Origin: Bacteroidales bacterium
GTDB taxonomy: Bacteria; Bacteroidota; Bacteroidia; Bacteroidales; P3
NCBI GenBank assembly: GCA_017522105.1
Contig: JAFXAA010000019.1
Coordinates: 1-50,483, forward strand
Reading direction: 5' to 3'
Length of the DNA: 50,483 nt
The notes under the pieces are model-generated. The model saw nothing but the letters and a program-made list of their open reading frames with translations. It was not told the DNA's origin and made no database searches. Both the position numbers and the translations under genes were made by a program. Each line of letters opens with the position of its first letter. Within the stretch, counting starts at the first letter, position 1. Below are positions 34,715-43,055 of this stretch, piece after piece.

Positions 34715-35536
34715 TCAGTTCTCTATGCGGCCGGTGATGGTGTCGTAGAATTTGTTGATGCGTGCAAAGAACTCCTCGCGGTCGTCGATGAAGTCAAGCA
34801 CGTTGCGCTTGTTCTCCTTGGCGAAGGCCACCAGCTCCGGGTTGGCGTTCGGCGAGCCGATGACGACGCCCTGCGAGTAGGTGATGGCGGCTTTCATCAG
34901 GCCCAGGTACGTAGTGTCGCCGTAGAGGCGCAGGTCCTTGGCCGTGGCGTTGTCGGTCTTCATCTTGCGCTCCAGGTCGCCGCCGATGTGGCCCTTGAAG
35001 CCGTCGTCCATCAGCGTGATGACCAGCTTGGTGCCGCTGAAGAAGGAGTTCTCCTTGTTGATGCGGCGCAGGTAGAACGGTATCATGGCCGACGACCACC
35101 CCATGAAGTTGATCAGGTGCGGCTGCCATGCCAGCTTGCGCACAGCCTCCAGCGTGCCGCGCCCGAAGAAGAGCAGGCGCTCGTCGCTGCGGTCGTCCAG
35201 CGTGCCGTCAGCCTCGGTGGGGGCGTTGTGCCCCACGAAGTACTCGTCGTTGTCGATGAAATAGACCTGCATGCGTGCCGTCGGTATTGAGCCGACCTTT
35301 ATCAGCAGCTGGTGGTCGCAGTTGTTCACGATCAGGTTCATCCCGCTCAGGCGTATCACTTCGTGCAGCTGGTGGCGGCGTTCGCTGATGTTGGCGAATT
35401 TGGGCATGAACACCCTTATGTCGCGCCCCATCTCCTGTATTTTCGCCGGCAGATAACGGCCCAAAGTGGCCATGGCACTCTCCTCGGAAAAAGGCATAAT
35501 CTCCTGACTTACAAACAATATTCTACCTTTAGCCAT
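34715..35536 (-). CDS. Short glycogen/starch synthase (GT5 N-terminal domain)
   Basis: The 273-residue protein starts MAKGRILFVSQEIMPFSEESAM and continues like the N-terminal half of GT5 starch/glycogen synthases (LPAKIQEMGRDIRVFMPKFANI, DNDEYFVGH). Full-length enzymes have ~480 residues and a KxGGL motif near the N-terminus; here that place reads EESAMATLGRYLP and the C-terminal GT-B domain is absent. This short form is common in Bacteroidota and is often annotated as glycogen synthase, but synthase activity from this half alone is doubtful. It heads a four-gene minus-strand unit with DUF4270, MORN and maf genes. Confidence 0.85.
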   Translation of the reverse strand: MAKGRILFVSQEIMPFSEESAMATLGRYLPAKIQEMGRDIRVFMPKFANISERRHQLHEVIRLSGMNLIVNNCDHQLLIKVGSIPTARMQVYFIDNDEYFVGHNAPTEADGTLDDRSDERLLFFGRGTLEAVRKLAWQPHLINFMGWSSAMIPFYLRRINKENSFFSGTKLVITLMDDGFKGHIGGDLERKMKTDNATAKDLRLYGDTTYLGLMKAAITYSQGVVIGSPNANPELVAFAKENKRNVLDFIDDREEFFARINKFYDTITGRIEN

Positions 35537-35564
35537 AACTTTTTGTATATATTGGTTCCAAATG

Positions 35565-35595
35565 CAAAATTACGTTTTTTTTCCGACATGGCGAA
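35565..35595 (-). promoter_or_regulatory. Promoter of the short glycogen synthase unit
   Basis: On the minus strand a -7 box TAATTTTG (35572-35565) follows an imperfect -33 TTCG (35595-35592) with a 19-base spacer. The stretch GCCATGTCGGAAAAAA in the spacer is identical to that of the rpsA promoter. It lies 29 bases upstream of the start. Confidence 0.75.
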
Positions 35596-35622
35596 ATTTA
35601 TTTTTCATTCCGCCAGCTTGCC

Positions 35623-35777
35623 GCCTCCTCACCCCTGCCTCCGGGCCTCCTCACCCCCGCCTTCCCTACGGAGTCCCTACGGCATTTCTTCAGTAGTTCT
35701 TCAGTAGTTCTTCAGTGTTTGACTGAAGAACTACTGAAGAACTACTGAAGAACTACTGAAGAAATGCCGTAGGGGAG
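35623..35777. repeat. 11-bp modular palindrome, copy C (42-bp perfect inverted repeat)
   Basis: 35675-35716 is the exact reverse complement of 35733-35774, with a 16-base spacer (35717-35732). Each arm has three ACTGAAGAACT-type 11-mers and a CCGTAGGG part. Left of the palindrome the 11-bp register continues: GCCTCCTCACC at 35623-35633 and again at 35645-35655 (22 bases apart), then CTTCCCTACGG and AGTCCCTACGG (35661-35682). The loop reads GTTTG. It lies between the divergent promoters of the glycogen synthase and purM-like units and is the main content of the 389-base gap 35537-35925. Confidence 0.95.
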
Positions 35778-35843
35778 GCGTTGAGGAATGGCTGGCGCGG
35801 CGGGGTGGAGAAGGGGCGGTGTGCGCGGCGGCGGAAAGAAAAT

Positions 35844-35874
35844 TTTGCCAGAATGGAAAAAGTTTGTATCTTTG
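35844..35874 (+). promoter_or_regulatory. Promoter of the purM-like gene
   Basis: TTTG (35844-35847) and TATCTTTG (35867-35874), 19 bases apart, match the consensus; the spacer contains GGAAAAA (35855-35861). It lies 51 bases upstream of the ATG. Confidence 0.88.
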
Positions 35875-35925
35875 CACACTCAAAGCGTACAGACGCATCA
35901 GTGTATCAACGTATCAACGTGTAAT

Positions 35926-37092
35926 ATGGACAAGTACAACCAGCGCGGAGTTTCCGCTACGAAGGAAGATGTGCACAATGCCATCAAGAATATCGACAAG
36001 GGTCTCTTCCCCAAGGCTTTCTGCAAGATTATACCCGACCTGCTGGGCTGTGACGCGCAGTATTGCAACATCATGCATGCCGACGGCGCTGGCACTAAGT
36101 CGAGCCTGGCCTACATGTACTGGCGCGAGACGGGCGACCTCAGCGTGTGGAAGGGTATCGCCGTGGATGCCATCGTGATGAACACCGACGACCTGCTCTG
36201 CGTGGGGGCGCTGGACCACATTCTGCTCTCCTCCACCATAGGGCGCAACAAGCAGCTGGTGCCGGGCGAGGTCATCTCCGCCGTCATCAACGGCACCGAG
36301 GAATTCTGCCAGTCGATGCGCGACATGGGTATCGACATGGTGCTCACGGGCGGCGAGACGGCCGACGTGGGCGACCTGGTGCGCACCATCATCGTGGACA
36401 GCACGGTGACGGCCCGCATGCGCCGCGCCGACGTGGTGGACAATGCCCGCATCAAGGCCGGCAACGTCATCGTGGGCCTCGCCAGCTTCGGCCAGGCCAA
36501 GTACGAGACGGCCTACAACGGCGGCATGGGCAGCAACGGCCTCACCTCGGCGCGCCACGACGTGTTCTCGCACGTCTACGCCGAGAAGTACCCGATGTGC
36601 TACGACCACAACCTGCCCGACAGTGTGGTCTTCTGCGGCACCAAGCTGCTGACCGACCCCACCGAGGTGCCGGGCGTGGACGCCGGCCACATGGTGCTCT
36701 CGCCCACACGCACCTATGCCCCCATAATACGCCGTGTGCTCGACGAGTACCGCCCGAAGATTGACGGCATGATACACTGCTCCGGCGGCGCGCAGACCAA
36801 GGTGCTGCACTTCGTCGAGAACCTGCACGTGGTCAAGGACAACCTCTTCCCCGTGCCGCCGCTGTTCCGCATGATTCACGACGAGAGCCAGACCGACTGG
36901 CAGGAGATGTACAAGGTGTTCAACATGGGCCACCGCATGGAGCTCTACACCGACGAGGAGACGGCCCGCGGCATCATCGACATCAGCCGCAGCTTCGGCG
37001 TCGACGCCCGCGTGGTGGGCCGCGTGGAGGAGGCCCCGAAGGCGCAGGTGACGGTGAAGAGCGAGAACGGTGTGTACGAGTATTTTGCGTAA
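35926..37092 (+). CDS. AIR synthase-related protein (PurM-like)
   Basis: The 388-residue protein starts at ATG 35926; upstream frame is open but crosses the promoter. It has the PurM superfamily layout: an N-terminal HADGAGTKSSLAYMYWRETGD glycine/Asp segment, VMNTDDLLCVGA (ATP/Mg-binding Asp pair), VLTGGETADVGDL, and a C-terminal domain with MIHCSGGAQTKVLHF. PurM closes formylglycinamidine ribonucleotide to AIR in purine synthesis. This is the Bacteroidota version, longer than E. coli PurM (345 residues) and often annotated only as AIR synthase-related. No other purine gene is adjacent, so the assignment rests on sequence. Confidence 0.88.
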   Translation: MDKYNQRGVSATKEDVHNAIKNIDKGLFPKAFCKIIPDLLGCDAQYCNIMHADGAGTKSSLAYMYWRETGDLSVWKGIAVDAIVMNTDDLLCVGALDHILLSSTIGRNKQLVPGEVISAVINGTEEFCQSMRDMGIDMVLTGGETADVGDLVRTIIVDSTVTARMRRADVVDNARIKAGNVIVGLASFGQAKYETAYNGGMGSNGLTSARHDVFSHVYAEKYPMCYDHNLPDSVVFCGTKLLTDPTEVPGVDAGHMVLSPTRTYAPIIRRVLDEYRPKIDGMIHCSGGAQTKVLHFVENLHVVKDNLFPVPPLFRMIHDESQTDWQEMYKVFNMGHRMELYTDEETARGIIDISRSFGVDARVVGRVEEAPKAQVTVKSENGVYEYFA

Positions 37093-37219
37093 AAAAGCAA
37101 AAAAAAATGCATCGCGGCACAATAAACTGCAGCGAGTGCCGTTTTTGGAATATCAATTTGTTATGTGAGTTTCATAACAGCCACCCTTGTTTTATTGGGA
37201 ATTTGGTCAGGGTGGCGAT

Positions 37220-37292
37220 GCGATAGTAGCTCAGTTGGCAGAGCGGCGGCTTCCCAAGCCGCAGGTCGCGGGTTCGACCCCCGTCTATCGCT
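37220..37292 (+). tRNA. tRNA-Gly (anticodon CCC)
   Basis: The 73-base cloverleaf has acceptor stem GCGATAG/CTATCGC, D-arm GCTC...GAGC, anticodon stem GCGGC/GCCGC with loop TTCCCAA (anticodon CCC), and T-arm GCGGG-TTCGACC-CCCGT (one G-T pair). The discriminator base is T and CCA is not encoded. It reads GGG glycine codons. A small hairpin (GTTATG/CATAAC, 37160-37178) lies upstream; no clear promoter box was found. Confidence 0.96.
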
Positions 37293-37300
37293 CACAGCAT

Positions 37301-37329
37301 GAGAGGACGCTCCGGCGCCCTCTTTTTTC
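37301..37329 (+). terminator. Terminator after tRNA-Gly
   Basis: Stem GAGG-A-CGC (37303-37310) / GCG-C-CCTC (37315-37322) with loop TCCG and one mismatch is followed by a T-rich run (TTTTTTCTTTTTG). It starts 9 bases after the tRNA. Confidence 0.75.
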
Positions 37330-37331
37330 TT

Positions 37332-37368
37332 TTTGTTGTGTGTATATTGTAAAATCTTTGTATCTTTG
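37332..37368 (+). promoter_or_regulatory. Candidate promoter for the YitT-family gene
   Basis: TATCTTTG (37361-37368) is a perfect -7 box followed by CA. The nearest TTTG (37332-37335) gives a 25-base spacer, longer than usual; ATTG (37346-37349) is too close. It lies 54 bases upstream of the ATG. Confidence 0.55.
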
Positions 37369-37422
37369 CAGTTCCGCCGCAGCGTGTGGCGCTGTGGTAT
37401 AAGAACTAATTTATAAGCATTT

Positions 37423-38379
37423 ATGACAAATACTGTGTTAAAGAAAGACTGGAAAAAGGAGCTGTGGTCCTATGTGCTCCTCATAGTCGGCAGCGCACTC
37501 TTCGCCGCCGGCGATGTGATGTTCGTCAACCCCTACATGATGGCTCCCGGCGGCACCTACGGCTTGAGCAACGTCTTCAGCACACTATGGGGCGGTAAAA
37601 TCTCCGTGTGGGCTATCTGCATGGATGTGCCCCTGCTCCTCATCGGCACGTGGATCCTCGGCCCCAAGTTCGGCGTGAAGACCATCATCTCCACGTTCCT
37701 CATCTTCGGCTTCACCTTCGCTATCGAGAGCTGGTGGTGGGGCTATAACCCCGTCATCCACGACGGCCCCATCGTGGCCCAGGCCATAGAGGGCATCTCC
37801 ATGGTGCAGACCCACGACGGACTCTGGTTTGTGCCCGACTACTTCCTCAACACCGTTGTGGCGGGCCTCATCTACGGTGTGGCCATAGGCATGATTTTCC
37901 GCAGCGGCGCCACGAGCGGCGGCAGCGACATCATCTCGATGATCCTGCACAAGTACACCAAGATCAGCCTCGGCACGCTGGTGACCATTGTGGACGGCTG
38001 CATCACCCTGAGCACCCTCATCGCTTTCGGCGACATTCGCCTGCCCATCTACTCCATCATCATCATCTTCATCGAGGGCAAGGTCATCGACCTGGTGGTG
38101 GACGGTATGAAGAGTTACAAGACCATGTTCATCGTCACCGACGAGATGGAGGCTGTGCGCAACTACATCCTCAACGACCTCAAGCGTGGCGGCACGTGCC
38201 TCACGGGCACGGGCCTCTACCAGGGCAACGAGCGCAAGATGATATATGTCACCCTTGACCGTGCCGACATGGTGAAGCTCCGCAGCCAGCTGCATGCCAT
38301 AGACCCCAAGGCTTTTGTCAACATCATGGACAGCTCGGAGATTTTGGGCATGGGCTTCAAGGCGTTGCCTAAAGAATAG
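37423..38379 (+). CDS. YitT family membrane protein (DUF2179)
   Basis: The 318-residue protein has five or six membrane helices in the first ~215 residues (YVLLIVGSALFAAGDVMFVNPYMMAPGG..., GAPSGG-like GATSGGSDI at 165-173) and a cytosolic C-terminal DUF2179 domain (about 235-312: FIVTDEMEAVRNYILNDLKRGGTCLTGTGLYQGNERKMI). This is the YitT/YebE layout; the membrane part is a probable transporter of unknown substrate and the tail a possible ligand-sensing module. The length is typical. The next gene follows after 42 bases on the same strand. Confidence 0.93.
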   Translation: MTNTVLKKDWKKELWSYVLLIVGSALFAAGDVMFVNPYMMAPGGTYGLSNVFSTLWGGKISVWAICMDVPLLLIGTWILGPKFGVKTIISTFLIFGFTFAIESWWWGYNPVIHDGPIVAQAIEGISMVQTHDGLWFVPDYFLNTVVAGLIYGVAIGMIFRSGATSGGSDIISMILHKYTKISLGTLVTIVDGCITLSTLIAFGDIRLPIYSIIIIFIEGKVIDLVVDGMKSYKTMFIVTDEMEAVRNYILNDLKRGGTCLTGTGLYQGNERKMIYVTLDRADMVKLRSQLHAIDPKAFVNIMDSSEILGMGFKALPKE

Positions 38380-38421
38380 CCGACAGGGCAATAAAAAGGT
38401 TGTCTGTACGTTAATAGTGTT

Positions 38422-39618
38422 ATGAAGGTTCTTCAGCTCTGCATCAAGCCGCCCTATCCCTCAGTGGACGGGGGCACCATGGCCATGAACAGCATCACCC
38501 AGGGCCTGCTGCGTGCGGGCTGCGAGGTGAGGGTGCTGACGATGGAGAGCGACAAGCACCCGGCCGACATGGCGAAGCTGCCCGCGGACTACCGTGAGGC
38601 GACGCATTTCGAGGCCGTGTATGTCGACCTTGGGGTCAAGCCGCTGGAGGCCGCCGTGGCCATGCTGTGCGGCGAATCATACCATGTCAGGCGCTTCCGC
38701 AGCGAGGCTTTCGCCGGGCGCCTGCGCGCCGTGTTGGAACAGGAGGACTTTGACGTGGTGCACCTGGAGAGCGTTTTCATGACGCCCTACGTGCCCCTCA
38801 TACGACGCTTCTCGAAGGCCAGGGTGGTGCTGCGCGCCCACAATGTGGAGCATGTCATCTGGCGCCGCGTGGCCGAGAGCACACGCCGTGGCATGAAACG
38901 GTGGTATCTGAAGCACTTGGCCTTGACCCTCAGGGTGTATGAGCTGGAGCATGTGAACGACTATGACGGGGTGGTGTGCATCACGCGCAACGATGCCGAA
39001 TATTTCCGCAGCCAGGGCTGCCGCCGTCCGGTGACGGCCATCCCCTTCGGCGTGGAGCCGGAAGAGGTGCCGAGCGTGGATGTAGAGCCTGCCTCGCTTT
39101 TCCACATAGGCGCCATGGACTGGATGCCTAACCGCGAGAGCGTGGCGTGGTTGCTGGAAGAGGTGTGGCCGGTGGTGCACCGTGAGGTGCCGCAGGCTCA
39201 CCTGTATCTGGCCGGTCGCCGCATGCCGCGCAAGTGGATGGACGCCTCGATGGAAGGGGTCACCGTGGTGGGCGAAGTGCCCGATGCGGGCCACTTCATT
39301 GCCGGAAAGCAGATTAACGTGGTGCCCCTGCTCAGCGGCAGCGGCATCAGGGTGAAGATAATCGAGGCCATGGCGGCGGGCAAGGCCGTGGTGACCACCT
39401 CTGTGGGCGCCAGCGGCATAGAGTTCACCGACGGGGAGAACCTGCTTATCGCCGACACGCCGCAGCAGTTTGCCGCCTGCATCAAGCGCTTGGTGGAGGA
39501 TCAGGACTATTGCCGCAGCGTTGGTGAGGCGGCGGCGCACCTGGTGGCAGAGCAGTACGACGTCGGTAGCCTCACGCAGAAGTTGCTACAATTCTACAAC
39601 GAAATATGCGAGCGATGA
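38422..39618 (+). CDS. Glycosyltransferase, GT4/GT1-type (GT-B fold)
   Basis: The 398-residue protein has an N-terminal domain starting MKVLQLCIKPPYPSVDGGTMAMNS, with the Gly-rich acceptor loop, and a C-terminal domain with IPFGVEPEEVP, LFHIGAMDWMPNRESV and KIIEAMAAGKAVVTTSVGASGIE, the last being the nucleotide-sugar-binding E-x7-E-like region of GT-B retaining enzymes. It should transfer a sugar from an activated donor; acceptor and product are unknown. No polysaccharide locus surrounds it. The stop overlaps the next start (ATGA, 39615-39618). Confidence 0.92.
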   Translation: MKVLQLCIKPPYPSVDGGTMAMNSITQGLLRAGCEVRVLTMESDKHPADMAKLPADYREATHFEAVYVDLGVKPLEAAVAMLCGESYHVRRFRSEAFAGRLRAVLEQEDFDVVHLESVFMTPYVPLIRRFSKARVVLRAHNVEHVIWRRVAESTRRGMKRWYLKHLALTLRVYELEHVNDYDGVVCITRNDAEYFRSQGCRRPVTAIPFGVEPEEVPSVDVEPASLFHIGAMDWMPNRESVAWLLEEVWPVVHREVPQAHLYLAGRRMPRKWMDASMEGVTVVGEVPDAGHFIAGKQINVVPLLSGSGIRVKIIEAMAAGKAVVTTSVGASGIEFTDGENLLIADTPQQFAACIKRLVEDQDYCRSVGEAAAHLVAEQYDVGSLTQKLLQFYNEICER

Positions 39619-40139
39619 AAAAGATAGCCAAATTATTGATGCTTGGCGCCATGTTGGCGATGGCGGCAACGGCGGCGGCACAAGTGACCATACCGGGCAC
39701 TCATGTCACCTTCCGCCTCAACAACGAGGATTGGCGCTACCTACGGACATTCGGGCTTGACGACGGTGGCGATGTGTACCTGTACTACTATGTAGGCCAT
39801 GTGCTCGTCGACATGGAGGGCGACACCGTCTTGCCGTGCCTGCGTATCTACGTCAACGAGAACTATGGGGGCGATGTCTACGAGCTGGCATACGACCGCT
39901 ATCTGCTTCAGCCCTTCCAGTCGGTCGAAGAGTACACGCACGGTCCCGGCCTGCCGAAGAGCGGTGGCATAGGCTATATGGGTGCCTATACCAGTCCTGT
40001 GAACCAGAAGGACTACCAGTTCCTGATGACATACTTCAAGGACCGCAACACCGCCGTGGAGTTCAGGCTGGAGACCACCAAAGACACCTTCGAGGAGATG
40101 GAGTTTGAATTCAGAGATATTCTTGGAACGCTAAAATAG
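39615..40139 (+). CDS. Small secreted protein, unknown function
   Basis: The 174-residue protein (start 39615, giving an ATGA overlap with the glycosyltransferase stop; an ATG at 39606 would add three residues) has a signal peptide (1-23, cut after AAAQ). The mature part is beta-rich with many Tyr (DDGGDVYLYYYVGHVL, NENYGGDVYELAYDRYLLQ) and ends EEMEFEFRDILGTLK. I do not recognise the family. The PorE-like gene follows 7 bases later, so it may be an envelope protein made with it. Confidence 0.8.
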   Translation: MKKIAKLLMLGAMLAMAATAAAQVTIPGTHVTFRLNNEDWRYLRTFGLDDGGDVYLYYYVGHVLVDMEGDTVLPCLRIYVNENYGGDVYELAYDRYLLQPFQSVEEYTHGPGLPKSGGIGYMGAYTSPVNQKDYQFLMTYFKDRNTAVEFRLETTKDTFEEMEFEFRDILGTLK

Positions 40140-40146
40140 TAGAACC

Positions 40147-42906
40147 ATGAAAAGACTAATGATGATTTTGTCGGCCTGCGTGCTGACGGCCTGTGCGGTG
40201 GCCCAGGCTCTGCCCGAAGAACTGAAGGGCGACTACCAGGAGCGCTTCACGCGGCTCAACAAGGCCTATGCCAAAGAGCCGGACAATGTGGAGAACCTCT
40301 ACAACATGTCGATGTTCTACTTCGACAACTCGCACCCTATGCGCAACCTGCCTATGGCCATGAAGTACATTCAGCGCGCCGAGAAGAAGCACATCGAACT
40401 GCTGGAGGAAAACAAACTGGGCGAACTCACGCGGTTGGCCCGCAAGAACATCACCCTGACGTCCATCCGTCAGGCCAAACAGGCCATAAGCGATGCGGCT
40501 TACAACACCCTTGAGGTGCGCACGGACATGACCCGCGTGGAGCTTGACACATACCTTGACGCCTTTGGCATAGACATAGAGCTTGTGCGCCTGCTGCGCC
40601 AGCGCCGCATCAATCAGGTGTATGACGAAGACCTGCGCAAGGGTACCGCCGAGGCGTACTACCATTTCATCGACATCTATCCCGGCACCCGCGAGGCAGA
40701 GCAGATGGAGGAACGCCTGGCGCGCCTTGCCCCGGGCTTGTTTGAGGGAGTGAGCACTGAGGCTCAGGCCGACGCCATTGCGGCTGAATACCAGCTCAGC
40801 CCGTCGGTGCAGCGCGCGGCGTCAAAGCAGAAGAGCCGCATAGCTTACGCTGCCGCCAGCCGTCGCAACACCATTGAAGCATACAACGAGTTCCTGTCGA
40901 AGTACCCGTCAGGCGATGAACACCTGCAGGCCCGCGAGAAGTTGGCCTCGCTGCTGGAGGTGAAGTACTCAGGCTTGCACACCGCTCGCGAGTATGCAGA
41001 CTTTGTTGATGCCAATGCCGACAACCCTCTTGCCGACAGCGCGCTCCGGCAGCTGCGCAGGCTCATCAACGAGGAGCGTGACATAGAGGCGGCGCGCCTC
41101 TATCTTGCCAAGTTCAAGCTTGACCAGTATTATGCCGATGTGTACAACAAGTACTATTCATGGCATGCCGAGGAGGGCAATGCCGCTCCCATACTGAAGT
41201 TCAAAAAGGAGAACCCCGACTTCCCGCACCAGCGCGCCCTGGAGGCCGATCTGGAGCGTGCACGCAAGATTGACGCGGAAAACCTGATGGAAGACTATCT
41301 TGAGATGGACTACCCCAAGTATGCAAGCCGAGTAAGGCAGATGACGGGGAAACGCATTGCCATTGTGGCTCTACAGCGCATGCTGCAGTCGCAGCTGACC
41401 ATGCACAATTACAAGGCTGCCCTTGACCGCGTGCGCCAGTTCGAGATCTGCTTCGACAATGTTGCTACGGCGGAGTACAAGGAACTGCAGTCCATCCTCG
41501 CCGCACCCTCCAGCGGGGCCAAGATGTCGCCGATGCTTGCGGCAACGTATAACATACAAAACCCCAGCTACAACAAGGCCGAGGACAGATTGTACTATAC
41601 GCGTGTGGGCAGTTCGCGGCGCATCTGCTATGCCGAAAAGAAGGGTGGCGTGTGGCAACCTGCCGGCGACGCCCGTTTTGAGCCTACGGAAAACGACGGC
41701 CTCACCGTGTATGGTTTCTATGCCAACGGTACCCGCATGCTCCTTGGCAGCGAGGGCGATATATGGATTGCGGAGAAGGAGGGCGACCACTGGCGTGTGG
41801 CCGACATTCCTCCTTACCCGGTCAATACAGACTATATAGAGACCGATGCCTACATGTTGCCTGACGGCAGCGGCATGCTTTTGGCCTCCGACCGCCCCAA
41901 CGGTCAGAACCTCCAGCCTTCTGGTGCCTTTTTCCATGGCGACACAGCCCTCGCCACAGACCTGTATTTCATTCCCTATACCCAGAACGGATGGGGTACG
42001 GCCGTCAACCTCGGCTCGGTGGTAAATACACCGTATTGCGAGCGCTCGCCCATCCTCAGCCGCAATCTCAAGACCCTGTATTATGTCACTGACGGACGCG
42101 GAGGCCTTGGCTACGGCGATGTGTACATGTGCACACGCTCCAATGTGGAAGACTGGACGAGCTGGAGCAAGCCCAAAAACATGGGCAAGGAGCTGAACAC
42201 GGGCTTCAAGGAGGCTTCGGTGGCTTTCGGCAACGACGAGAAGACCCTGATAGTGACCTCCAATTACAAGCTTGGGCGCTTCTCGGCCTACTCTATCCCC
42301 ACGACGCATGACGTGTCCAACTCCTACCAGTCCTATTCCCTCGACATCCTCGGCATGGAGGACTTCCTGTTCAGGGTCAGGGTGGCAGACTTGACACAGC
42401 AGACGCTGACGCAGGTGGTAGAGTATTCCGGGGACGGATATGCGGTAGACCTCAACGTTCACAAGGACAAACGCTATGCCGTGCTTGGCGACGCGGGCAT
42501 GTATTTCGTCCCCGCCGTAATTGTGGAACCTAAAGCCAAGACACGCCAGCGTCTGAAGGGTTACACATTCCCTGTGCTCGTGGGCATGGACAAGCCGCTG
42601 CCGCTGCCCGCTGTGGACTTTGAGAAAGGCACCTCCACATTGACCACCGTGGCCGAGTGGCAGCTTGAGCAGTTGGCACACTTTATCGTGCAGAACCCCT
42701 CGTGCAAGGTGGAGATGGTGATAAACGTTGAGGGCTCCGACGATGCTCCCTGCTACAACCTTTCGCTCGACAGGGGGCGCGCCATACGCGACTTCCTCAT
42801 AGTGTCAGGCGTCGAAGAGGATGCGATATCGGTCTCGGCCTATGGAAACGTGAACACCAAGAAGCGCTCGGCCCCCGGTGTGGCGGCGCAATTCCGCGAG
42901 AAGTAG
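40147..42906 (+). CDS. PorE-like OmpA-family lipoprotein with TPR and beta-propeller
   Basis: The 919-residue protein has a lipobox (LTAC, Cys16), a helical TPR-like region (about 30-430), a WD40/PD40-type propeller (about 455-720; repeats NPSYNKAEDRLYYTR, GSEGDIWIAEKEGDHWRVA, ATDLYFIPYTQNGWGTAVNLGS, SPILSRNLKTLYYVTDGRGG), a short beta region (about 740-800) and an OmpA-like C-terminal domain (about 822-915: PAVDFEKGTSTLTTVAEWQL...SLDRGRAIRDFL). TPR + propeller + regulatory-like + OmpA is the layout of PorE, a T9SS component that binds peptidoglycan. Several paralogues of this type exist per genome, so it may be PorE or a relative. A terminator follows at 42969. Confidence 0.85.
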   Translation: MKRLMMILSACVLTACAVAQALPEELKGDYQERFTRLNKAYAKEPDNVENLYNMSMFYFDNSHPMRNLPMAMKYIQRAEKKHIELLEENKLGELTRLARKNITLTSIRQAKQAISDAAYNTLEVRTDMTRVELDTYLDAFGIDIELVRLLRQRRINQVYDEDLRKGTAEAYYHFIDIYPGTREAEQMEERLARLAPGLFEGVSTEAQADAIAAEYQLSPSVQRAASKQKSRIAYAAASRRNTIEAYNEFLSKYPSGDEHLQAREKLASLLEVKYSGLHTAREYADFVDANADNPLADSALRQLRRLINEERDIEAARLYLAKFKLDQYYADVYNKYYSWHAEEGNAAPILKFKKENPDFPHQRALEADLERARKIDAENLMEDYLEMDYPKYASRVRQMTGKRIAIVALQRMLQSQLTMHNYKAALDRVRQFEICFDNVATAEYKELQSILAAPSSGAKMSPMLAATYNIQNPSYNKAEDRLYYTRVGSSRRICYAEKKGGVWQPAGDARFEPTENDGLTVYGFYANGTRMLLGSEGDIWIAEKEGDHWRVADIPPYPVNTDYIETDAYMLPDGSGMLLASDRPNGQNLQPSGAFFHGDTALATDLYFIPYTQNGWGTAVNLGSVVNTPYCERSPILSRNLKTLYYVTDGRGGLGYGDVYMCTRSNVEDWTSWSKPKNMGKELNTGFKEASVAFGNDEKTLIVTSNYKLGRFSAYSIPTTHDVSNSYQSYSLDILGMEDFLFRVRVADLTQQTLTQVVEYSGDGYAVDLNVHKDKRYAVLGDAGMYFVPAVIVEPKAKTRQRLKGYTFPVLVGMDKPLPLPAVDFEKGTSTLTTVAEWQLEQLAHFIVQNPSCKVEMVINVEGSDDAPCYNLSLDRGRAIRDFLIVSGVEEDAISVSAYGNVNTKKRSAPGVAAQFREK

Positions 42907-42968
42907 GCCGCTGTACGGGTGCTGTTTAGTTTGTCCGTCAGACGGGCAGGCGCGGATTTATTAACAAC

Positions 42969-43009
42969 AGGCTGCGGATTTCTTTTTGAAGTCCGCAGCC
43001 TTCGTTTTG
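42969..43009 (+). terminator. Terminator after the PorE-like gene
   Basis: A perfect 10-bp stem AGGCTGCGGA (42969-42978) / TCCGCAGCCT (42992-43001) is followed by TCGTTTTG. It closes the unit from the YitT-family or glycosyltransferase gene onward. Confidence 0.85.
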
Positions 43010-43055
43010 ACAAATTGCAGTAATTTTGCCGCCGAAAACTATACCTGCCAAGCCT

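Noticed and set aside
37160-37178. Small hairpin GTTATG/CATAAC upstream of tRNA-Gly as a regulatory element
   Set aside because: Only 6 bp, AT-rich and without further support; it may be chance.
43026-43055. Ten extra N-terminal residues (MPPKTIPAKP) for the alpha/beta hydrolase
   Set aside because: The ATG at 43026 lies inside the -7 box TAATTTTG, so it would not be in the transcript; homology-like sequence starts after MEQ.
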